A DNA stretch of 64,000 nucleotides from Agrobacterium albertimagni AOL15. Its GTDB lineage: Bacteria > Pseudomonadota > Alphaproteobacteria > Rhizobiales > Rhizobiaceae. The DNA lies in contig NZ_ALJF01000006.1 of assembly GCF_000300855.1 (NCBI RefSeq), forward strand, positions 372,001 through 436,000. Direction: 5' to 3'. Numbering within the stretch: position 1 is the first letter of the stretch; every line of letters begins with the position of its first letter. A program made the translations under genes and the position numbers. This document shows positions 48,427 through 58,461 of the stretch, in pieces. The notes below the pieces were generated by a model that saw nothing but the letters and a program-made list of their open reading frames with translations, did no database searches and had not been told where the DNA came from.

Positions 48427-49119
48427 GTGACGACCGTGAACAAGATCCTGAGACTGAACGCGCGCGACAAGAACACGCTTCTGCGGACGTCGTTCTTGTC
48501 ACAACTGGGCCCCACGGCGATGGCCTCGATGATGGAGATCGCCAACATCTCCACCTACGAGGCGCGCGAGGTCCTTTTCCGCGAAGGAGAGCCTGCCGAC
48601 AGCTTCTACAGCGTGCTGACCGGCTATGTGCGCCTTTATCGCCTTAACAAGGACGGCCGAGAGGCCGACATCCGCATCTGCGGTCCCGGGGACACCTTTG
48701 CGGAGTGCCTGCTGGCTGTCGGCGACAAGTATCTCTACAACGCCCAGGCGGCTGAAACGGTGACGCTTGCTCGTTTTGACCTGCAGCGCGTTCGGGCCCT
48801 CTCCGAACAGGAGAAGGATGTCGCAAAGGCGGTCATCCGCTGCCTGTCCGACCATCTGCGCACGACCATGGACTGTATTGCCAATGACCGCCTGCAGACC
48901 GCCCCGCAGCGCGTGGCGCATTATCTCCTGACCCATTGCGAAGCCGAGGGCGGCCCGGCCTCCATCCGCCTGCCCTTCCAGAAGAGCCTGCTTGCGGGCA
49001 AGCTGGGCCTGGCGCCAGAGGCCCTGTCCCGGGCCTTCTCTTCACTGCGCCGCGCCGGCGTCATCGTGCGTGGACGCACCATTCAGATCAGCGACGTCAA
49101 CGCCCTCAGGCAGATCTGA
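48427..49119 (+). CDS. Crp/Fnr family transcriptional regulator
   Basis: A 230-residue regulator starting at GTG with GGGGAG upstream. The cyclic-nucleotide-binding-like domain (residues 20-140, GYVRLYRLNKDGREADIRIC; GDTFAECLLAV) and a C-terminal helix-turn-helix (LLAGKLGLAPEALSRAFSSL) are clear. The four N-terminal cysteines that bind the oxygen-sensing cluster in FNR/FnrN are absent, so it is closer to FixK/DNR/NnrR types that respond through an upstream sensor, nitric oxide or another ligand. A perfect FNR box in its promoter suggests it sits in an oxygen-responsive cascade. Convergent with ureG. Confidence 0.9.
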   Translation: MTTVNKILRLNARDKNTLLRTSFLSQLGPTAMASMMEIANISTYEAREVLFREGEPADSFYSVLTGYVRLYRLNKDGREADIRICGPGDTFAECLLAVGDKYLYNAQAAETVTLARFDLQRVRALSEQEKDVAKAVIRCLSDHLRTTMDCIANDRLQTAPQRVAHYLLTHCEAEGGPASIRLPFQKSLLAGKLGLAPEALSRAFSSLRRAGVIVRGRTIQISDVNALRQI

Positions 49120-49151
49120 CGGCATCGGCACCCGGCACCCCGGGCTTCCGC

Positions 49152-49766
49152 TCAGAGCCCCCCACTCTGCTGCAGGAAGCTGACGATCCTGTCGACGCCG
49201 GAACCCCGCTTTAGATCGGTAAAGACGAAGGGGCGCTCCGAGCGCATCCGTCCCGCATCCCGCTCCATGACCTCGAGATCGACGCCGACATGCGGCGCGA
49301 GATCCGTCTTGTTGATGACAAGCAGATCCGACCGGGTGATGCCTGGACCGCCCTTGCGCGGGATTTCCTCGCCCTGGCACACCGAGATGACGTAAAGGGT
49401 GATGTCAGCGAGGTCGGGCGAGAAGGTTGCCGCGAGATTGTCGCCTCCTGATTCGATGAAGACCACATCGAGATCCGGAATGCGTGCATTGAGATCGGCA
49501 ATGGCCTTCAGATTGATCGAGGCATCCTCGCGGATGGCCGTATGCGGACAGCCGCCGGTTTCAACGCCGACGACGCGGTCCGAACTCAAAGCCTGCATGC
49601 GGATCAGCGCGTCCGCGTCCTCGCGCGTATAGATGTCGTTGGTCACGACCGCGACCGAATAGTCGTCGCGCATGGCCTTGCAGAGCTTTTCAGTGAGCGC
49701 CGTCTTGCCGGATCCGACCGGCCCACCGATTCCGACGCGGAGAGGACCATTCTTCGATTTCATCAT
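49152..49766 (-). CDS. ureG: Urease accessory GTPase
   Basis: A 204-residue SIMIBI-class GTPase that powers nickel delivery to urease. P-loop [17 protein letters not shown], the Cys-Pro-His metal motif in [37 protein letters not shown] and the [10 protein letters not shown] guanine-specificity motif are intact. Last gene of the urease block, 25 bases after ureF. AGGA precedes the first of two adjacent ATG codons. Confidence 0.96.
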   Translation of the reverse strand: MMKSKNGPLRVGIGGPVGSGKTALTEKLCKAMRDDYSVAVVTNDIYTREDADALIRMQALSSDRVVGVETGGCPHTAIREDASINLKAIADLNARIPDLDVVFIESGGDNLAATFSPDLADITLYVISVCQGEEIPRKGGPGITRSDLLVINKTDLAPHVGVDLEVMERDAGRMRSERPFVFTDLKRGSGVDRIVSFLQQSGGL

Positions 49767-49791
49767 CTTCGTCCTGTGTAAGCGCTTTCGC

Positions 49792-50484
49792 CTAGGATTG
49801 GAAAAGCCGTGAATATTGCGTCTCGTGGCGCATGCTGAGCGTATCGGCAATCACGGTCGCTGATCCGAGATCGTCGAGGCCGAGCTCGGAAAAACTGGCG
49901 GCAGCATCGAGAATGAGGCTTTCCGATATAGCGAGGATCGCCACGCCGCGCGTCTGTCCGATCACCCCGAGGCGGATCGCGACTGAGACATATTGCGACA
50001 CCTGTGCATGCAGAAAGGCGGCAAGTGCGTCCAATCGGTCGATCCCATGGGCTGAGGCCACCGCTCCGACAGCGACGCTGTAGGGAACAGGCCCCGCCAA
50101 TGCGTCGATCACCGGATGCGGCCAGGCAGCGGCGGCCTTGACGAATGCCTCGCCGAGCCGGGTGATCTCAGCATGCCGCTCTGCAGAGCCCGCCAGTGCT
50201 GTTGCGAGGGCGATCAGGACCCCCAGCGCCCTTCCCTCCTTCTGGCAGCGATGCGCTTCGGAAAGCAGGATCGCATCATTGCGCAGCCCGCCATCGCTCA
50301 TCAGCATCTGAAGCCATGCCTCGACCGCGTCGCCATCGACGACATGGCCCTCGACCACCGCGCTCTCGAAGCCCGCCGAATAGGAGAAGCCGCCGACCGG
50401 GAAGGCCGGAGACAGCCAGGCCATCAGACGCAGGAGCGCCTGGCGTCCGGCAAAGCCACCGGCTCCTAGTTCAGCCGTGGCCAT
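49792..50484 (-). CDS. ureF: Urease accessory protein
   Basis: A 230-residue, helical accessory protein that forms the UreD-UreF-UreG complex on apo-urease and controls UreG GTPase activity. Family features are [20 protein letters not shown] near the N-terminus, [16 protein letters not shown], and the C-terminal [17 protein letters not shown], the tail of UreF. The start used, MATAEL, overlaps the ureE stop by 14 bases and has AGGA eight bases upstream; an ATG nine bases further up is also possible. Confidence 0.93.
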   Translation of the reverse strand: MATAELGAGGFAGRQALLRLMAWLSPAFPVGGFSYSAGFESAVVEGHVVDGDAVEAWLQMLMSDGGLRNDAILLSEAHRCQKEGRALGVLIALATALAGSAERHAEITRLGEAFVKAAAAWPHPVIDALAGPVPYSVAVGAVASAHGIDRLDALAAFLHAQVSQYVSVAIRLGVIGQTRGVAILAISESLILDAAASFSELGLDDLGSATVIADTLSMRHETQYSRLFQS

Positions 50485-50956
50485 GGCCGGCATCCTGGTG
50501 CCCCCCGTGAGATCCGTGGCCACCATGGGCATGATAGGCCCCGCGCACCGGCTGGAACGGCTCGACGACTTCGCTGACCTCGGCACCGAGCCCGGCCAGC
50601 ATGTCGCGGATGACGTGATCGCGCTGGATGAGAATGCGATCGGTCTCGATCTGGGCCGCCAGATGCCGGTTTCCGAGATGCCAGGCGAGTTCGATCAGAT
50701 GCAGCGTGTCGCGCGCACGGATCTCGAAGAGCCGCTCCTCCGCCGCCTGAATCTCGATGGTCGTGCCATCGTCGAGCACGAGCCGATCTCCATGATGAAA
50801 CAGCACCGGCTCCTTGAGGTCGAGCATGACCATCTCGCCATTGTCGAGATGCAAGAGCTTGCGCCGCAGATGGCGCCCGTCATGGGGAAGCACAACAACG
50901 CCATCAGGCGCGTCGGTGATGAAACCGGCGGGTTTGAAAGACGTTGCGCGCTGCAT
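50471..50956 (-). CDS. ureE: Urease nickel chaperone
   Basis: A 161-residue nickel-binding protein. The N-terminal peptide-binding half has [19 protein letters not shown]; the metal-binding half has [15 protein letters not shown], where the central His binds Ni(II). The C-terminus is His-rich ([20 protein letters not shown]), as in many UreE proteins, adding metal storage. It hands nickel to UreG. Its end overlaps ureF. Confidence 0.94.
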   Translation of the reverse strand: MQRATSFKPAGFITDAPDGVVVLPHDGRHLRRKLLHLDNGEMVMLDLKEPVLFHHGDRLVLDDGTTIEIQAAEERLFEIRARDTLHLIELAWHLGNRHLAAQIETDRILIQRDHVIRDMLAGLGAEVSEVVEPFQPVRGAYHAHGGHGSHGGHQDAGHGHG

Positions 50957-51021
50957 GAAAACTCCGGCATGGCTGTTTTTTGAACCATGCACAGGAATGA
51001 GGCAAACAGCAAGATCGTTCT

Positions 51022-51876
51022 TCAGCCCCGGCGTCCGATGGCCGCAAAAAGCTGAACATCATCAGGTGCATGGTCGCTCGGGAAGGCCTCGACGAGGGTG
51101 AGCGAATTCTCATGGAAAACGCAGTCCCGTCCGCTCTCCTTGGCCAGGTACAGTGCCTTGTCGGCCCAGGCATAGACGCTTTCGGGGCGCTTCTCCGGCG
51201 TAAATTCGGCAACGCCAGCCGAAACCGTAACGCGAAGCTCCGCATCCTGAAACAGGATCGTTTCGGCCGCCACACGACGTCTCGCCTGCTCGACAAGGGC
51301 AAGCCTTTCGGCGACGCTGCCCCCCCTGACGATGACGCCGAATTCCTCCCCGCCGAGGCGAGCGACGAGCTGCGCTTCGCCAAACACCTCCTTTAAGAGA
51401 TTGGATATCGCTTGAATGACGCGATCCCCCGTTTGATGGCCGTAGCGGTCATTGATCGTCTTGAACCGGTCGACATCGATGATCGCCAGCGAGGCCTCCC
51501 CGCCTGTGGCGAGAGACGCCTCGTTGAAAGCGCGGCGATTGGCGAGACCGGACAGGGTGTCGGTGCGGCTGAGACGCTCGAACCTGCGCCGCGTCAGCAC
51601 GAGTTCACGCACCACATGGCCGGCGACGAAGGCGCAAGCCGCCGAAAGCACACCGCCGAACAGCCAGGAAAAGGCCACCATCAGCCGCATGGTCTGGTCG
51701 ATCGGCGTGGCAACGACCTTGAGGACATAAAGGAGCGGCAGCAAGACGAGGCCTGCCAGGCTGGTCACGATCACCGCCCGGAAGCCCACCGACAGGGCAA
51801 AGCGACGGACCGCGCCGGCGCTGTCCAGCGCCCCCACATCGACCTGCCGCCAAAGCCATTTGCTGCCGCGACTCAA
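51022..51876 (-). CDS. Diguanylate cyclase (GGDEF protein) within the urease block
   Basis: A 284-residue membrane protein with two hydrophobic segments (about 33-55 and 65-89) and a C-terminal GGDEF domain. The active site is GGEEF (175-179), which is functional in many cyclases; [14 protein letters not shown] and [14 protein letters not shown] precede it. I do not see an RxxD inhibitory site upstream of GGEEF. It would make c-di-GMP at the inner membrane. It lies between the DUF2459 gene and ureE on the same strand as the urease genes, with gaps of 165 and 65 bases, so it may or may not share their message. No EAL domain. Confidence 0.9.
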   Translation of the reverse strand: MSRGSKWLWRQVDVGALDSAGAVRRFALSVGFRAVIVTSLAGLVLLPLLYVLKVVATPIDQTMRLMVAFSWLFGGVLSAACAFVAGHVVRELVLTRRRFERLSRTDTLSGLANRRAFNEASLATGGEASLAIIDVDRFKTINDRYGHQTGDRVIQAISNLLKEVFGEAQLVARLGGEEFGVIVRGGSVAERLALVEQARRRVAAETILFQDAELRVTVSAGVAEFTPEKRPESVYAWADKALYLAKESGRDCVFHENSLTLVEAFPSDHAPDDVQLFAAIGRRG

Positions 51877-52041
51877 CCGCCCGCTCCTTCATGAAGATGC
51901 GTACTGGATTAGGCAGTGTCGCTTCCTCAATCCCTAATCGAATCGCTAAAATACGATCGATCGCCGCATTGACTTCGGAAGCCCCTAAATTGGACGAGAT
52001 TGTCATCCGGTGACGCGCGGTTAGATGATGAGGGCCATGCC

Positions 52042-52725
52042 TCAGGCGCCGTGGTGAAGATCGATGGAAAGATCGAGCAATTGCGGCAGGGGCGTCCACC
52101 AGCCGGTACGCACCCCACCCTCCCGCAACACCGCAGCCGTCCAGGTGTTGCAGCCGATGAGGGCGTTGAAGGCACCTTTGGCCTCGAAGAACACATCGTC
52201 GGCACCATAGGCAGCACCCGGAATGGCAACCGGCAAACCGCCATCGCGGATGAAGCTCTCCCGGATCGCTGCGATCATCCGGCTGCGCTCTTCCGGTGTC
52301 ACGATGAGCGGACGCACGGTGGGATGGCCAGGATCGATCGGACCGGCAACCGAGACATGCAGCACGGAGCGGTCAATGGTCAGAGCCTTCAGGACCGGCA
52401 GCGGCCGGATATCGCCCCAGGTCGGCGTTTCGATGTAGAAGGACCGCCCACCCCAGCCGATGATCAGATACTCGACACCGGGCATGTCGACCGGCAGGCC
52501 CGAGGGAACGAGATCGGCAAAGGCGGCCCTGATTTCGTCATCGACGGGCAGCGCGATATCCGTGTGGATCGGGTTGGCGAGCAGCAGGATCTGCATCTCG
52601 CCCTGAACGGCGGCACCAGCAGGCGTGGTCAGAGGGCGGGGGACGACTGTTCCCAAGGCCAGAGAGACCAGAAGGGCGGCCAACAGGCCGCCCTTCCATT
52701 TCAGCAACCGGAGAGCCGCAATCAT
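52042..52725 (-). CDS. DUF2459 / TIGR02117 urease-region protein
   Basis: A 227-residue protein with an N-terminal membrane anchor or signal (LLAALLVSLALGTVV) and the TIGR02117 body: HTDIALPVDD, EYLIIGWGGRSFYIETPTWG, and ALIGCNTWTAAVLREGGVRT with a conserved Cys-Asn. This family is recorded as urease-associated, of unknown function, and is found beside urease genes in alphaproteobacteria; the Cys-Asn and His motifs suggest an amidase-like fold. Its start overlaps the ureC stop by one base, so the genes are co-transcribed. Confidence 0.85.
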   Translation of the reverse strand: MIAALRLLKWKGGLLAALLVSLALGTVVPRPLTTPAGAAVQGEMQILLLANPIHTDIALPVDDEIRAAFADLVPSGLPVDMPGVEYLIIGWGGRSFYIETPTWGDIRPLPVLKALTIDRSVLHVSVAGPIDPGHPTVRPLIVTPEERSRMIAAIRESFIRDGGLPVAIPGAAYGADDVFFEAKGAFNALIGCNTWTAAVLREGGVRTGWWTPLPQLLDLSIDLHHGA

Positions 52726-54437
52726 CAGAACAGGAAATACCGCTGCGCCATCGGCAGCTTAGTTGCCGGCTCGCAGGTCAGGAGTTCCCCATCGGCGCGC
52801 ACTTCATAGGTTTCCGGATCCACTTCTACATGCGGCGTCAAGTCGTTGTGGATCATCGACTTCTTCGAAATTCCGCCACGGGTGTTTTTCACCGCGACCA
52901 GCTGTTTGGCGACACCGAGACGGTTGCCGAGGCCGGAATCAATCGCCGCCTGGCTGACGAAAGTCACGGAGGTATTGGTGCGCGCCTTGCCATAGGCGCC
53001 AAACATCGGCCGGTAGTGCACCGGCTGCGGTGTCGGGATCGAGGCGTTCGGGTCGCCCATCGGGGCAGCGGCAATCATGCCGCCCATCAGGATCATGTCG
53101 GGCTTCACGCCGAAGAAGGCCGGGTTCCAGATCACGAGATCGGCGCGTTTGCCGACTTCGACCGATCCGATCTCGTGAGACACCCCATGGGCGATTGCCG
53201 GGTTGATCGTGTATTTCGCGATATAACGCTTGGCGCGCATGTTGTCGTTGTCGCCGGTCTCGGACGGCAGGGCGCCGCGCTGACGTTTCATCTTGTCGGC
53301 CGTCTGCCAGGTGCGGATGATGACTTCGCCGACGCGACCCATGGCCTGACTGTCGGAGGAGATGATCGAGAAGGCGCCGATGTCGTGCAGGATGTCTTCC
53401 GCCGCGATCGTTTCCTTGCGTATACGGCTTTCGGCAAAGGCGATATCCTCAGGGATCGACGACGACAGGTGATGGCAGACCATCAGCATGTCCAGATGCT
53501 CGGCGATCGTATTGACTGTGTAAGGCCGCGTCGGATTGGTCGACGACGGGATAACGTTCATCTGGCCGCAGATTTTGATGATGTCAGGCGCATGACCGCC
53601 GCCCGCCCCTTCCGTATGGAAGGCGTGGATCGTGCGGCCACGGATGGCATTGACCGTATCCTCGACGAAGCCGCTTTCGTTCAGCGTGTCCGTGTGGATC
53701 ATCACCTGGACGTCATACTGGTCGGCGACCGAGAGGCAGCAATCGACGGCGCCAGGCGTCGTGCCCCAGTCCTCATGCAGCTTGAGCGAGGTCGCACCTC
53801 CAAGAACCATTTCCTCAAGCGCGCCGGGTAGCGAGGCGTTGCCCTTGCCGGCAAAGGCGAGGTTCATCGGGAAGGCATCGGCGGCCTCGATCATCCGGGC
53901 GATATGCCAGGGTCCGGGCGTGCAGGTGGTTGCAAGCGTGCCATGCGCCGGCCCCGTGCCGCCGCCCAACATGCAGGTGAGGCCGGACATCAGCGCCTCC
54001 TCGATCTGCTGCGGGCAGATGAAGTGGATATGCGCATCCATGCCGCCGGCGGTGATGATCTTGCCTTCTCCGGCAATCGCTTCGGTGCCGGGACCAACGA
54101 TGATGTTGACGTCAGGCTGCGTGTCCGGATTGCCGGCTTTGCCAATAGCGACGATGCGCCCGTCCTTGAGCCCGATATCGGCCTTCACGATGCCCCAGTG
54201 ATCGAGGATGAGAGCATTGGTGATGACGGTATCGACGGCGCCGTCCGCTCGCGTCACCTGGCTCTGGCCCATGCCGTCACGGATGACCTTGCCGCCACCG
54301 AACTTCACCTCTTCTCCATAGGTGGTGAAATCCTTCTCCACCTCGATGAACAGTTCCGTATCTGCAAGACGTACCTTGTCGCCCGTGGTCGGACCGAACA
54401 TCGAAGCATAGGCGGCGCGGGACATCTTGTAGGACAT
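52725..54437 (-). CDS. ureC: Urease alpha (catalytic) subunit
   Basis: A 570-residue nickel hydrolase that splits urea to ammonia and carbamate. Active-site features are intact: [10 protein letters not shown] (nickel ligands His136 and His138), [13 protein letters not shown] with Lys219 that becomes carbamylated, the flap [15 protein letters not shown] with Cys321 and His322, and nickel and substrate residues in [12 protein letters not shown] and [12 protein letters not shown]. Length is typical. It assembles with UreA and UreB, which are encoded upstream as separate small subunits. Confidence 0.97.
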   Translation of the reverse strand: MSYKMSRAAYASMFGPTTGDKVRLADTELFIEVEKDFTTYGEEVKFGGGKVIRDGMGQSQVTRADGAVDTVITNALILDHWGIVKADIGLKDGRIVAIGKAGNPDTQPDVNIIVGPGTEAIAGEGKIITAGGMDAHIHFICPQQIEEALMSGLTCMLGGGTGPAHGTLATTCTPGPWHIARMIEAADAFPMNLAFAGKGNASLPGALEEMVLGGATSLKLHEDWGTTPGAVDCCLSVADQYDVQVMIHTDTLNESGFVEDTVNAIRGRTIHAFHTEGAGGGHAPDIIKICGQMNVIPSSTNPTRPYTVNTIAEHLDMLMVCHHLSSSIPEDIAFAESRIRKETIAAEDILHDIGAFSIISSDSQAMGRVGEVIIRTWQTADKMKRQRGALPSETGDNDNMRAKRYIAKYTINPAIAHGVSHEIGSVEVGKRADLVIWNPAFFGVKPDMILMGGMIAAAPMGDPNASIPTPQPVHYRPMFGAYGKARTNTSVTFVSQAAIDSGLGNRLGVAKQLVAVKNTRGGISKKSMIHNDLTPHVEVDPETYEVRADGELLTCEPATKLPMAQRYFLF

Positions 54438-54442
54438 GGGTG

Positions 54443-55093
54443 TCAGGTTCCTTGGGAGAGGGAGGAAGCAAAGAGAGGTTGCAGGCGCATCACGCGGCCG
54501 CTGGCAATGTAGCGATCCACCAGACGGCGCTCGGCTTCGAAGGGATGGCCATCCCAGCCGCTATGGCCGAAGCCCGCGAGGATGATGGTATCCTCGGCAT
54601 GTCGGGGATCGGTGAGCAGCGCCTGAATCACCACCATGCCGCTCGACGGCACGACATAGGGTTCGGCATCGAGCGCCAGAAGCGCCTCATCCAAGGCCGT
54701 GTGCACGTCGCCATGGATGATCCGGTGCTGCTTGCCATTGGCCGTCGCAAAGGTCGCGAAACCATCGGTGTAATCGTCGCAGAAATCGTCGAGCTCGGGA
54801 TGGCTGATCGCCAGCTGCGGCTTGAGTTCGGCGAACTTGTCGGGATCGCGTACGGACCAAATCTCGGCGGTCCGTTGCACGGCTTCGCTCTCGCGCCAGG
54901 CGGGATCGGCGAGCATCTGAGCCCCCGGTCGCCCGGTATTGCAGACGGCGATGATGTCGGTCTTGCGTCCGGCTGAACCGAAATTCCGGCTGCCGTTGAA
55001 GCGGATCACCAGATCGGCCGCGTCGATCAGAGGCGCTGCCGCCGCATCAACAGGACCATTGCCGACAATCATGATCTGTCTCGCCTGAGCCAT
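54443..55093 (-). CDS. Urease operon accessory protein (glycosyltransferase-29-like)
   Basis: A 216-residue protein. [20 protein letters not shown] and [20 protein letters not shown] resemble sialyltransferase-like (GT29) N-terminal motifs, followed by [15 protein letters not shown] and [20 protein letters not shown], which also fit that fold. Genes like this sit between ureB and ureC in several rhizobia and are labelled urease operon accessory proteins without known function. It is five bases from ureC, so it is translated as part of the same message. Whether it transfers any sugar is unproven. Confidence 0.75.
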   Translation of the reverse strand: MAQARQIMIVGNGPVDAAAAPLIDAADLVIRFNGSRNFGSAGRKTDIIAVCNTGRPGAQMLADPAWRESEAVQRTAEIWSVRDPDKFAELKPQLAISHPELDDFCDDYTDGFATFATANGKQHRIIHGDVHTALDEALLALDAEPYVVPSSGMVVIQALLTDPRHAEDTIILAGFGHSGWDGHPFEAERRLVDRYIASGRVMRLQPLFASSLSQGT

Positions 55094-55105
55094 CGCGTCA
55101 CACCC

Positions 55106-55522
55106 TCAAAAGAGCCCGACCAGCGATTTCAGCTCCTCGGTGCGGCGCCGCGTCAGCTCCGCAAGGCAGGATGAAATCACCAATGGCTGCATCGAACCAC
55201 CTTCGACCGAGTAACCTTCGACATCGCAGGCCGCGTCGCGATAGGCGAGCCAGGCACGCTGCGAAGCCAGAAGCCGTTTGGCTGCTCCATTACCGTCCGA
55301 GGGTGGCGTCGCCTTGTCCCATGCAAGCATGGCGGCTCGCGTCTCGGCCCACTGGGCATTCATTGCGGCATCGGCTTTTCGATAGTCCTCGGCCGCACAC
55401 TGGTTCATGTCGGCCTGGGTCTGGGCATTGTTGCAATCGACGTCCCACACGTCCTCACCCGAGGCCGGCGCGTCTTGCAGCAATACGCAACCGCACAGCA
55501 TCAGGATCACGCTCCAGTTCAT
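55106..55522 (-). CDS. LprI/DUF1311-family secreted protein
   Basis: About 138 residues with an N-terminal signal-like segment (WSVILMLCGCVLLQDAP) and the LprI-type lysozyme-inhibitor domain: VDCNNAQTQADMNQCAAEDY, LLASQRAWLAYRDAACDVEG and ISSCLAELTRRRTEELKSL, with four conserved cysteines that would form disulfides in the periplasm. Family members are often lipoproteins; Cys positions near the leader could allow that here. The start is uncertain (an ATG 18 bases upstream is possible). Located between ureB and the accessory protein gene. Confidence 0.75.
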   Translation of the reverse strand: MNWSVILMLCGCVLLQDAPASGEDVWDVDCNNAQTQADMNQCAAEDYRKADAAMNAQWAETRAAMLAWDKATPPSDGNGAAKRLLASQRAWLAYRDAACDVEGYSVEGGSMQPLVISSCLAELTRRRTEELKSLVGLF

Positions 55523-55558
55523 CGCTCGCCCCATGACCAAGCCCCCGCCTCGCGCATC

Positions 55559-55864
55559 TCAGAGGCTGCCCATGACCTGCTGGCGGAAACCATAGACCTC
55601 GCGCTTGCCAGACAGCGGGATCAGCGTCACCTGACGCGTCTGCCCCGGCTCGAAGCGCACCGCCGTTCCAGCCGGAATATCGAGCCGCATGCCGCGCGCC
55701 TTGTCACGCTCGAAGAGCAGTCCGGCATTGGTCTCGAAGAAGTGGTAGTGGCTGCCCACCTGGACGGGCCGATCGCCGCTGTTGGAGACTTCGATCGTCA
55801 CGGTCAGATGACCGGCATTCAATTCGATTTCGCCAGGCGCGGCAATGATTTCACCGGGGATCAT
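55559..55864 (-). CDS. ureB: Urease beta subunit
   Basis: A 101-residue structural subunit. [20 protein letters not shown] and [20 protein letters not shown] then [20 protein letters not shown] are the family core. It is separate from ureA, which is normal for most bacterial ureases. GGAGA lies about six bases upstream. The start is placed at MIPGEI, where similarity begins, although an open frame continues upstream in the DUF1272 gene region. Confidence 0.95.
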   Translation of the reverse strand: MIPGEIIAAPGEIELNAGHLTVTIEVSNSGDRPVQVGSHYHFFETNAGLLFERDKARGMRLDIPAGTAVRFEPGQTRQVTLIPLSGKREVYGFRQQVMGSL

Positions 55865-55884
55865 CGATCTCTCCTTGAGCAGGT

Positions 55885-56139
55885 TCAGGCGGCGCGCGAA
55901 GGCTGGCAGCCCTCGGCTTTCAGGACGCGTGTGGTGGACGCCGGATTGCTGGGAAGCTTGGCTGAAGGCCGGATCGGCCGACGCACGAGTTCCCCACCGC
56001 AATTCGGGCAGATGCCAGCAAGCGTGGTCGAGGCGCAGTCGGCGCAATAGGTGCATTCGAAGCTGCAGATCATCGCCTGGCTCTCCGGCGGCAGATCCTT
56101 GTCGCAGCATTCGCAATTGGGTCGAAGCTCCAGCGCCAT
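55885..56139 (-). CDS. DUF1272 small zinc-ribbon-like protein
   Basis: An 84-residue protein with two Cys-rich knuckles: [20 protein letters not shown] and CTYCADC...[10 protein letters not shown], then RPIRPSAKL. It matches DUF1272, small putative zinc-binding proteins of unknown function. It lies between ureA and ureB, 11 bases after the ureA stop, so it is co-expressed with urease subunits; metal handling in urease assembly is a speculative link. Confidence 0.85.
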   Translation of the reverse strand: MALELRPNCECCDKDLPPESQAMICSFECTYCADCASTTLAGICPNCGGELVRRPIRPSAKLPSNPASTTRVLKAEGCQPSRAA

Positions 56140-56150
56140 GGTCTCAGTCC

Positions 56151-56453
56151 TCAACGAATGGGTTCGTGGACGGTGACAAGCTTGGTGCCGTCCGGGAAGG
56201 TCGCCTCGATCTGCACGTCGTGGATCATCTCGGCAATGCCTTCCATCACCTGGTCGCGGGTGATAACATGGGCGCCCGCCTCCATCAGATCCGCCACCGC
56301 CCGACCGTCACGCGCACCTTCGACGACGAAGTCGGTGATCAGCGCGATCGCTTCCGGATAATTGAGCTTCACGCCCCGTTCCAGCCGACGACGGGCCACC
56401 ATGGCGGCCATCGCGATCAGCAGTTTGTCCTTTTCCCGTGGCGTCAGATTCAT
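56151..56453 (-). CDS. ureA: Urease gamma subunit
   Basis: A 100-residue subunit, [20 protein letters not shown] then [20 protein letters not shown] and [20 protein letters not shown], which is the complete UreA family core. It begins 22 bases after ureD, and the spacing to the following small genes is short, consistent with one operon. Confidence 0.96.
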   Translation of the reverse strand: MNLTPREKDKLLIAMAAMVARRRLERGVKLNYPEAIALITDFVVEGARDGRAVADLMEAGAHVITRDQVMEGIAEMIHDVQIEATFPDGTKLVTVHEPIR

Positions 56454-56475
56454 GCGTGCTCCAATGGCGTGTTCG

Positions 56476-57294
56476 TCAGAGAGTCCAGACTTTTGGCACA
56501 GACGCGCCCCCGCGCAAGGCCGAAATGACCGGGATCAGGATTTTTCTCAAGGCAAACCCGTCAGGGGCGGCGATACGGGCAACAAGCTTGCCTTGCCAAT
56601 GACTTACGCCGCCCAATTCTTCACCGATCTGCTCACGAATTGGGCGGACCAGCGCTTCGGCACGGGGACTGACAAGGATGAGAGTCGCAAAGGCAACGCG
56701 CCCGGCCAGCACCGCCGGCGACGCCACAAGGTTGGCGACATCGCCCTCGAGTTTCAGCTCTTCGGCATGCAGCAATTGCCCTGCCCGGCGGATCCGCCAA
56801 CGGTCGCGCACAAGGCCCGTATTCATGGCCTCGCCCATCGCCTTGCGCCCGAGCAGGATGGCCTCGACAGCGAGGAATTCGGCGTCCGCAGCGAGGTCGA
56901 CCTCAAGCCGGCGGGTGAGTGATGCGTTGTCGAAGAGAATGCTTTCCTGTGGCAGCCAGTGCATGCGGGCGCCCTCGCCCACCTCGATCCGCGTGGTGAT
57001 CTGGCCGGTGCCGGCGGATGCCTTGTAGATCTTCTCGCAGGCCTGGGTCGTGGCAGTCAGAAAGCTGCCGGGGCCGGCACGAAAGCTCCAGTCGAACTGG
57101 TCACCGCCGGTAATGCCGCCGGCGGTGTTGATCGTCACCGCTTCGAGTTCGTCGGTGAAGCTCTCAGGCAGGCGGAGCTTGGCCGCCCCCTCCTGGTAAA
57201 GCTCGGCGATGCGCGTGCGCCCGCCGAGCGACTTGGTTACAAGTCTCCCGATACCGCGGGCGCGTTGCTGTCTGGTTTGCTGGATGGCGTGCAC
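56476..57294 (-). CDS. ureD: Urease accessory protein
   Basis: A 272-residue accessory protein (GTG start) that with UreF and UreG inserts nickel into Ure[55 protein letters not shown] and [20 protein letters not shown] are family landmarks. AGGGGA lies about five bases before the GTG. The start region overlaps the upstream esterase gene by 58 bases on the same strand, which suggests translational coupling. First urease gene of the block after the urea transporter. Confidence 0.92.
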   Translation of the reverse strand: MHAIQQTRQQRARGIGRLVTKSLGGRTRIAELYQEGAAKLRLPESFTDELEAVTINTAGGITGGDQFDWSFRAGPGSFLTATTQACEKIYKASAGTGQITTRIEVGEGARMHWLPQESILFDNASLTRRLEVDLAADAEFLAVEAILLGRKAMGEAMNTGLVRDRWRIRRAGQLLHAEELKLEGDVANLVASPAVLAGRVAFATLILVSPRAEALVRPIREQIGEELGGVSHWQGKLVARIAAPDGFALRKILIPVISALRGGASVPKVWTL

Positions 57295-58364
57295 CGTGTC
57301 CCCTGCCCGCCATCGCTGACCGCGGCGGTTTTCTGTTTGTCGCCGCAGACAGCGTCGACCGCGACCGTCGCGATCATCTCGCCGCCCGAAGCCTTGAAGA
57401 ACTCCCACAGTCTGTCGGTGGCATCAACCTCACGGATCGCCTTGTCGCCGTTGGAGGCAAGGCGGAACCGGACGGTGCGGGCCGGCCAGGCGTGATCAGC
57501 GCTGGCAATCACATAGGAGACGACGCTGGTTCCGGTTCGGCAACCGGCATAGATCGCGACATCAGCATTGTCGCCGGCTTCCATCGAGGCCCGCGAGTCG
57601 CAGCCGTTGAGTTCGGCCCAGCGGTTGAGTGCCACTTCGCCGCCATAACGCCAATAGGCCTTGCCGCCGCCCGCGAACGGATTGACGTGATCCTTCTTGC
57701 CCGAAAAGGCGATGATCGAAACCGGGCGGCTGGGCTGGCAGCTTTCGCGGCGCGGCTGCCAGACACCGTTTTCCTCGACAGGCGTCCCTGCACGCAGGCC
57801 CATGACGAAGCCGGCGGCAGCGAAGTCGCCATAGCCATTGCAGATATACTGCGACAGCATCCGCCCGCCGCCGGAATAGCCGGAGGCGTAGACCTTGCTC
57901 GCGTCGATGCAGAGCGTCTCCTTGGCGCGCTTGAGAAGTTCGCGGATCGCCTGCGACTCATCCGCCCCCTGGGCTTGCGTGACACCGGGCACGTTCCAGG
58001 CATAGGTACTCGGCATCTCGCCCTTGAGGCTGCCGGCCAACGCCATCACGACGAAGCCCTCGCGCTCGGCAACCTCGTTCCAGTGGCTGCGGCCAAGCTG
58101 GACCTTGGGATTGCTGTTGGAGCCGTGGAAATCGAGAACCAGCGGAACCTTCTTCTTGCCCGAATAGTTTGAGGGGATGACATAGATCGCCTCGCGTTCC
58201 ACGCCTCCGGCCTGGAAGGTCAGGCTGTACTGACCGGCCTGGACGGGTTCGCCGCACCCTGCCGCATGGGCGGCAGCGCTGGACAGACCGAAGAGAAAGA
58301 GCCCCGCGACCACGCGCGAAATACCGCGTGCCCGCACGAGTGGGAAAACCGTGCTGGTTGTCAT
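57237..58364 (-). CDS. PHB-depolymerase-family secreted esterase (feruloyl/PHB esterase-like)
   Basis: A 375-residue protein with a signal peptide (cleavage near AAAHAAGC) and an alpha/beta-hydrolase fold of the PHB depolymerase/LpqC type: [20 protein letters not shown], the oxyanion region DFHGSNSN, nucleophile elbow [18 protein letters not shown] (Ser in YSGGG), and a late His in ASADHAWP. It would act in the periplasm or outside on esters such as PHB, ferulate or lipid esters. AAGG precedes the ATG by about seven bases. It sits between the urea transporter and urease genes, and the ureD start lies inside its 3' end. Confidence 0.85.
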   Translation of the reverse strand: MTTSTVFPLVRARGISRVVAGLFLFGLSSAAAHAAGCGEPVQAGQYSLTFQAGGVEREAIYVIPSNYSGKKKVPLVLDFHGSNSNPKVQLGRSHWNEVAEREGFVVMALAGSLKGEMPSTYAWNVPGVTQAQGADESQAIRELLKRAKETLCIDASKVYASGYSGGGRMLSQYICNGYGDFAAAGFVMGLRAGTPVEENGVWQPRRESCQPSRPVSIIAFSGKKDHVNPFAGGGKAYWRYGGEVALNRWAELNGCDSRASMEAGDNADVAIYAGCRTGTSVVSYVIASADHAWPARTVRFRLASNGDKAIREVDATDRLWEFFKASGGEMIATVAVDAVCGDKQKTAAVSDGGQGTRCTPSSKPDSNAPAVSGDL

Positions 58365-58461
58365 GGATGTGCCTTCTGTTTGCAGGTGCGCGTTCAATAT
58401 CACGCGTGGCCCCAGCATCAACCCGACTTCGCTAATAAATCATCAACCCTGTCATGCAAAA

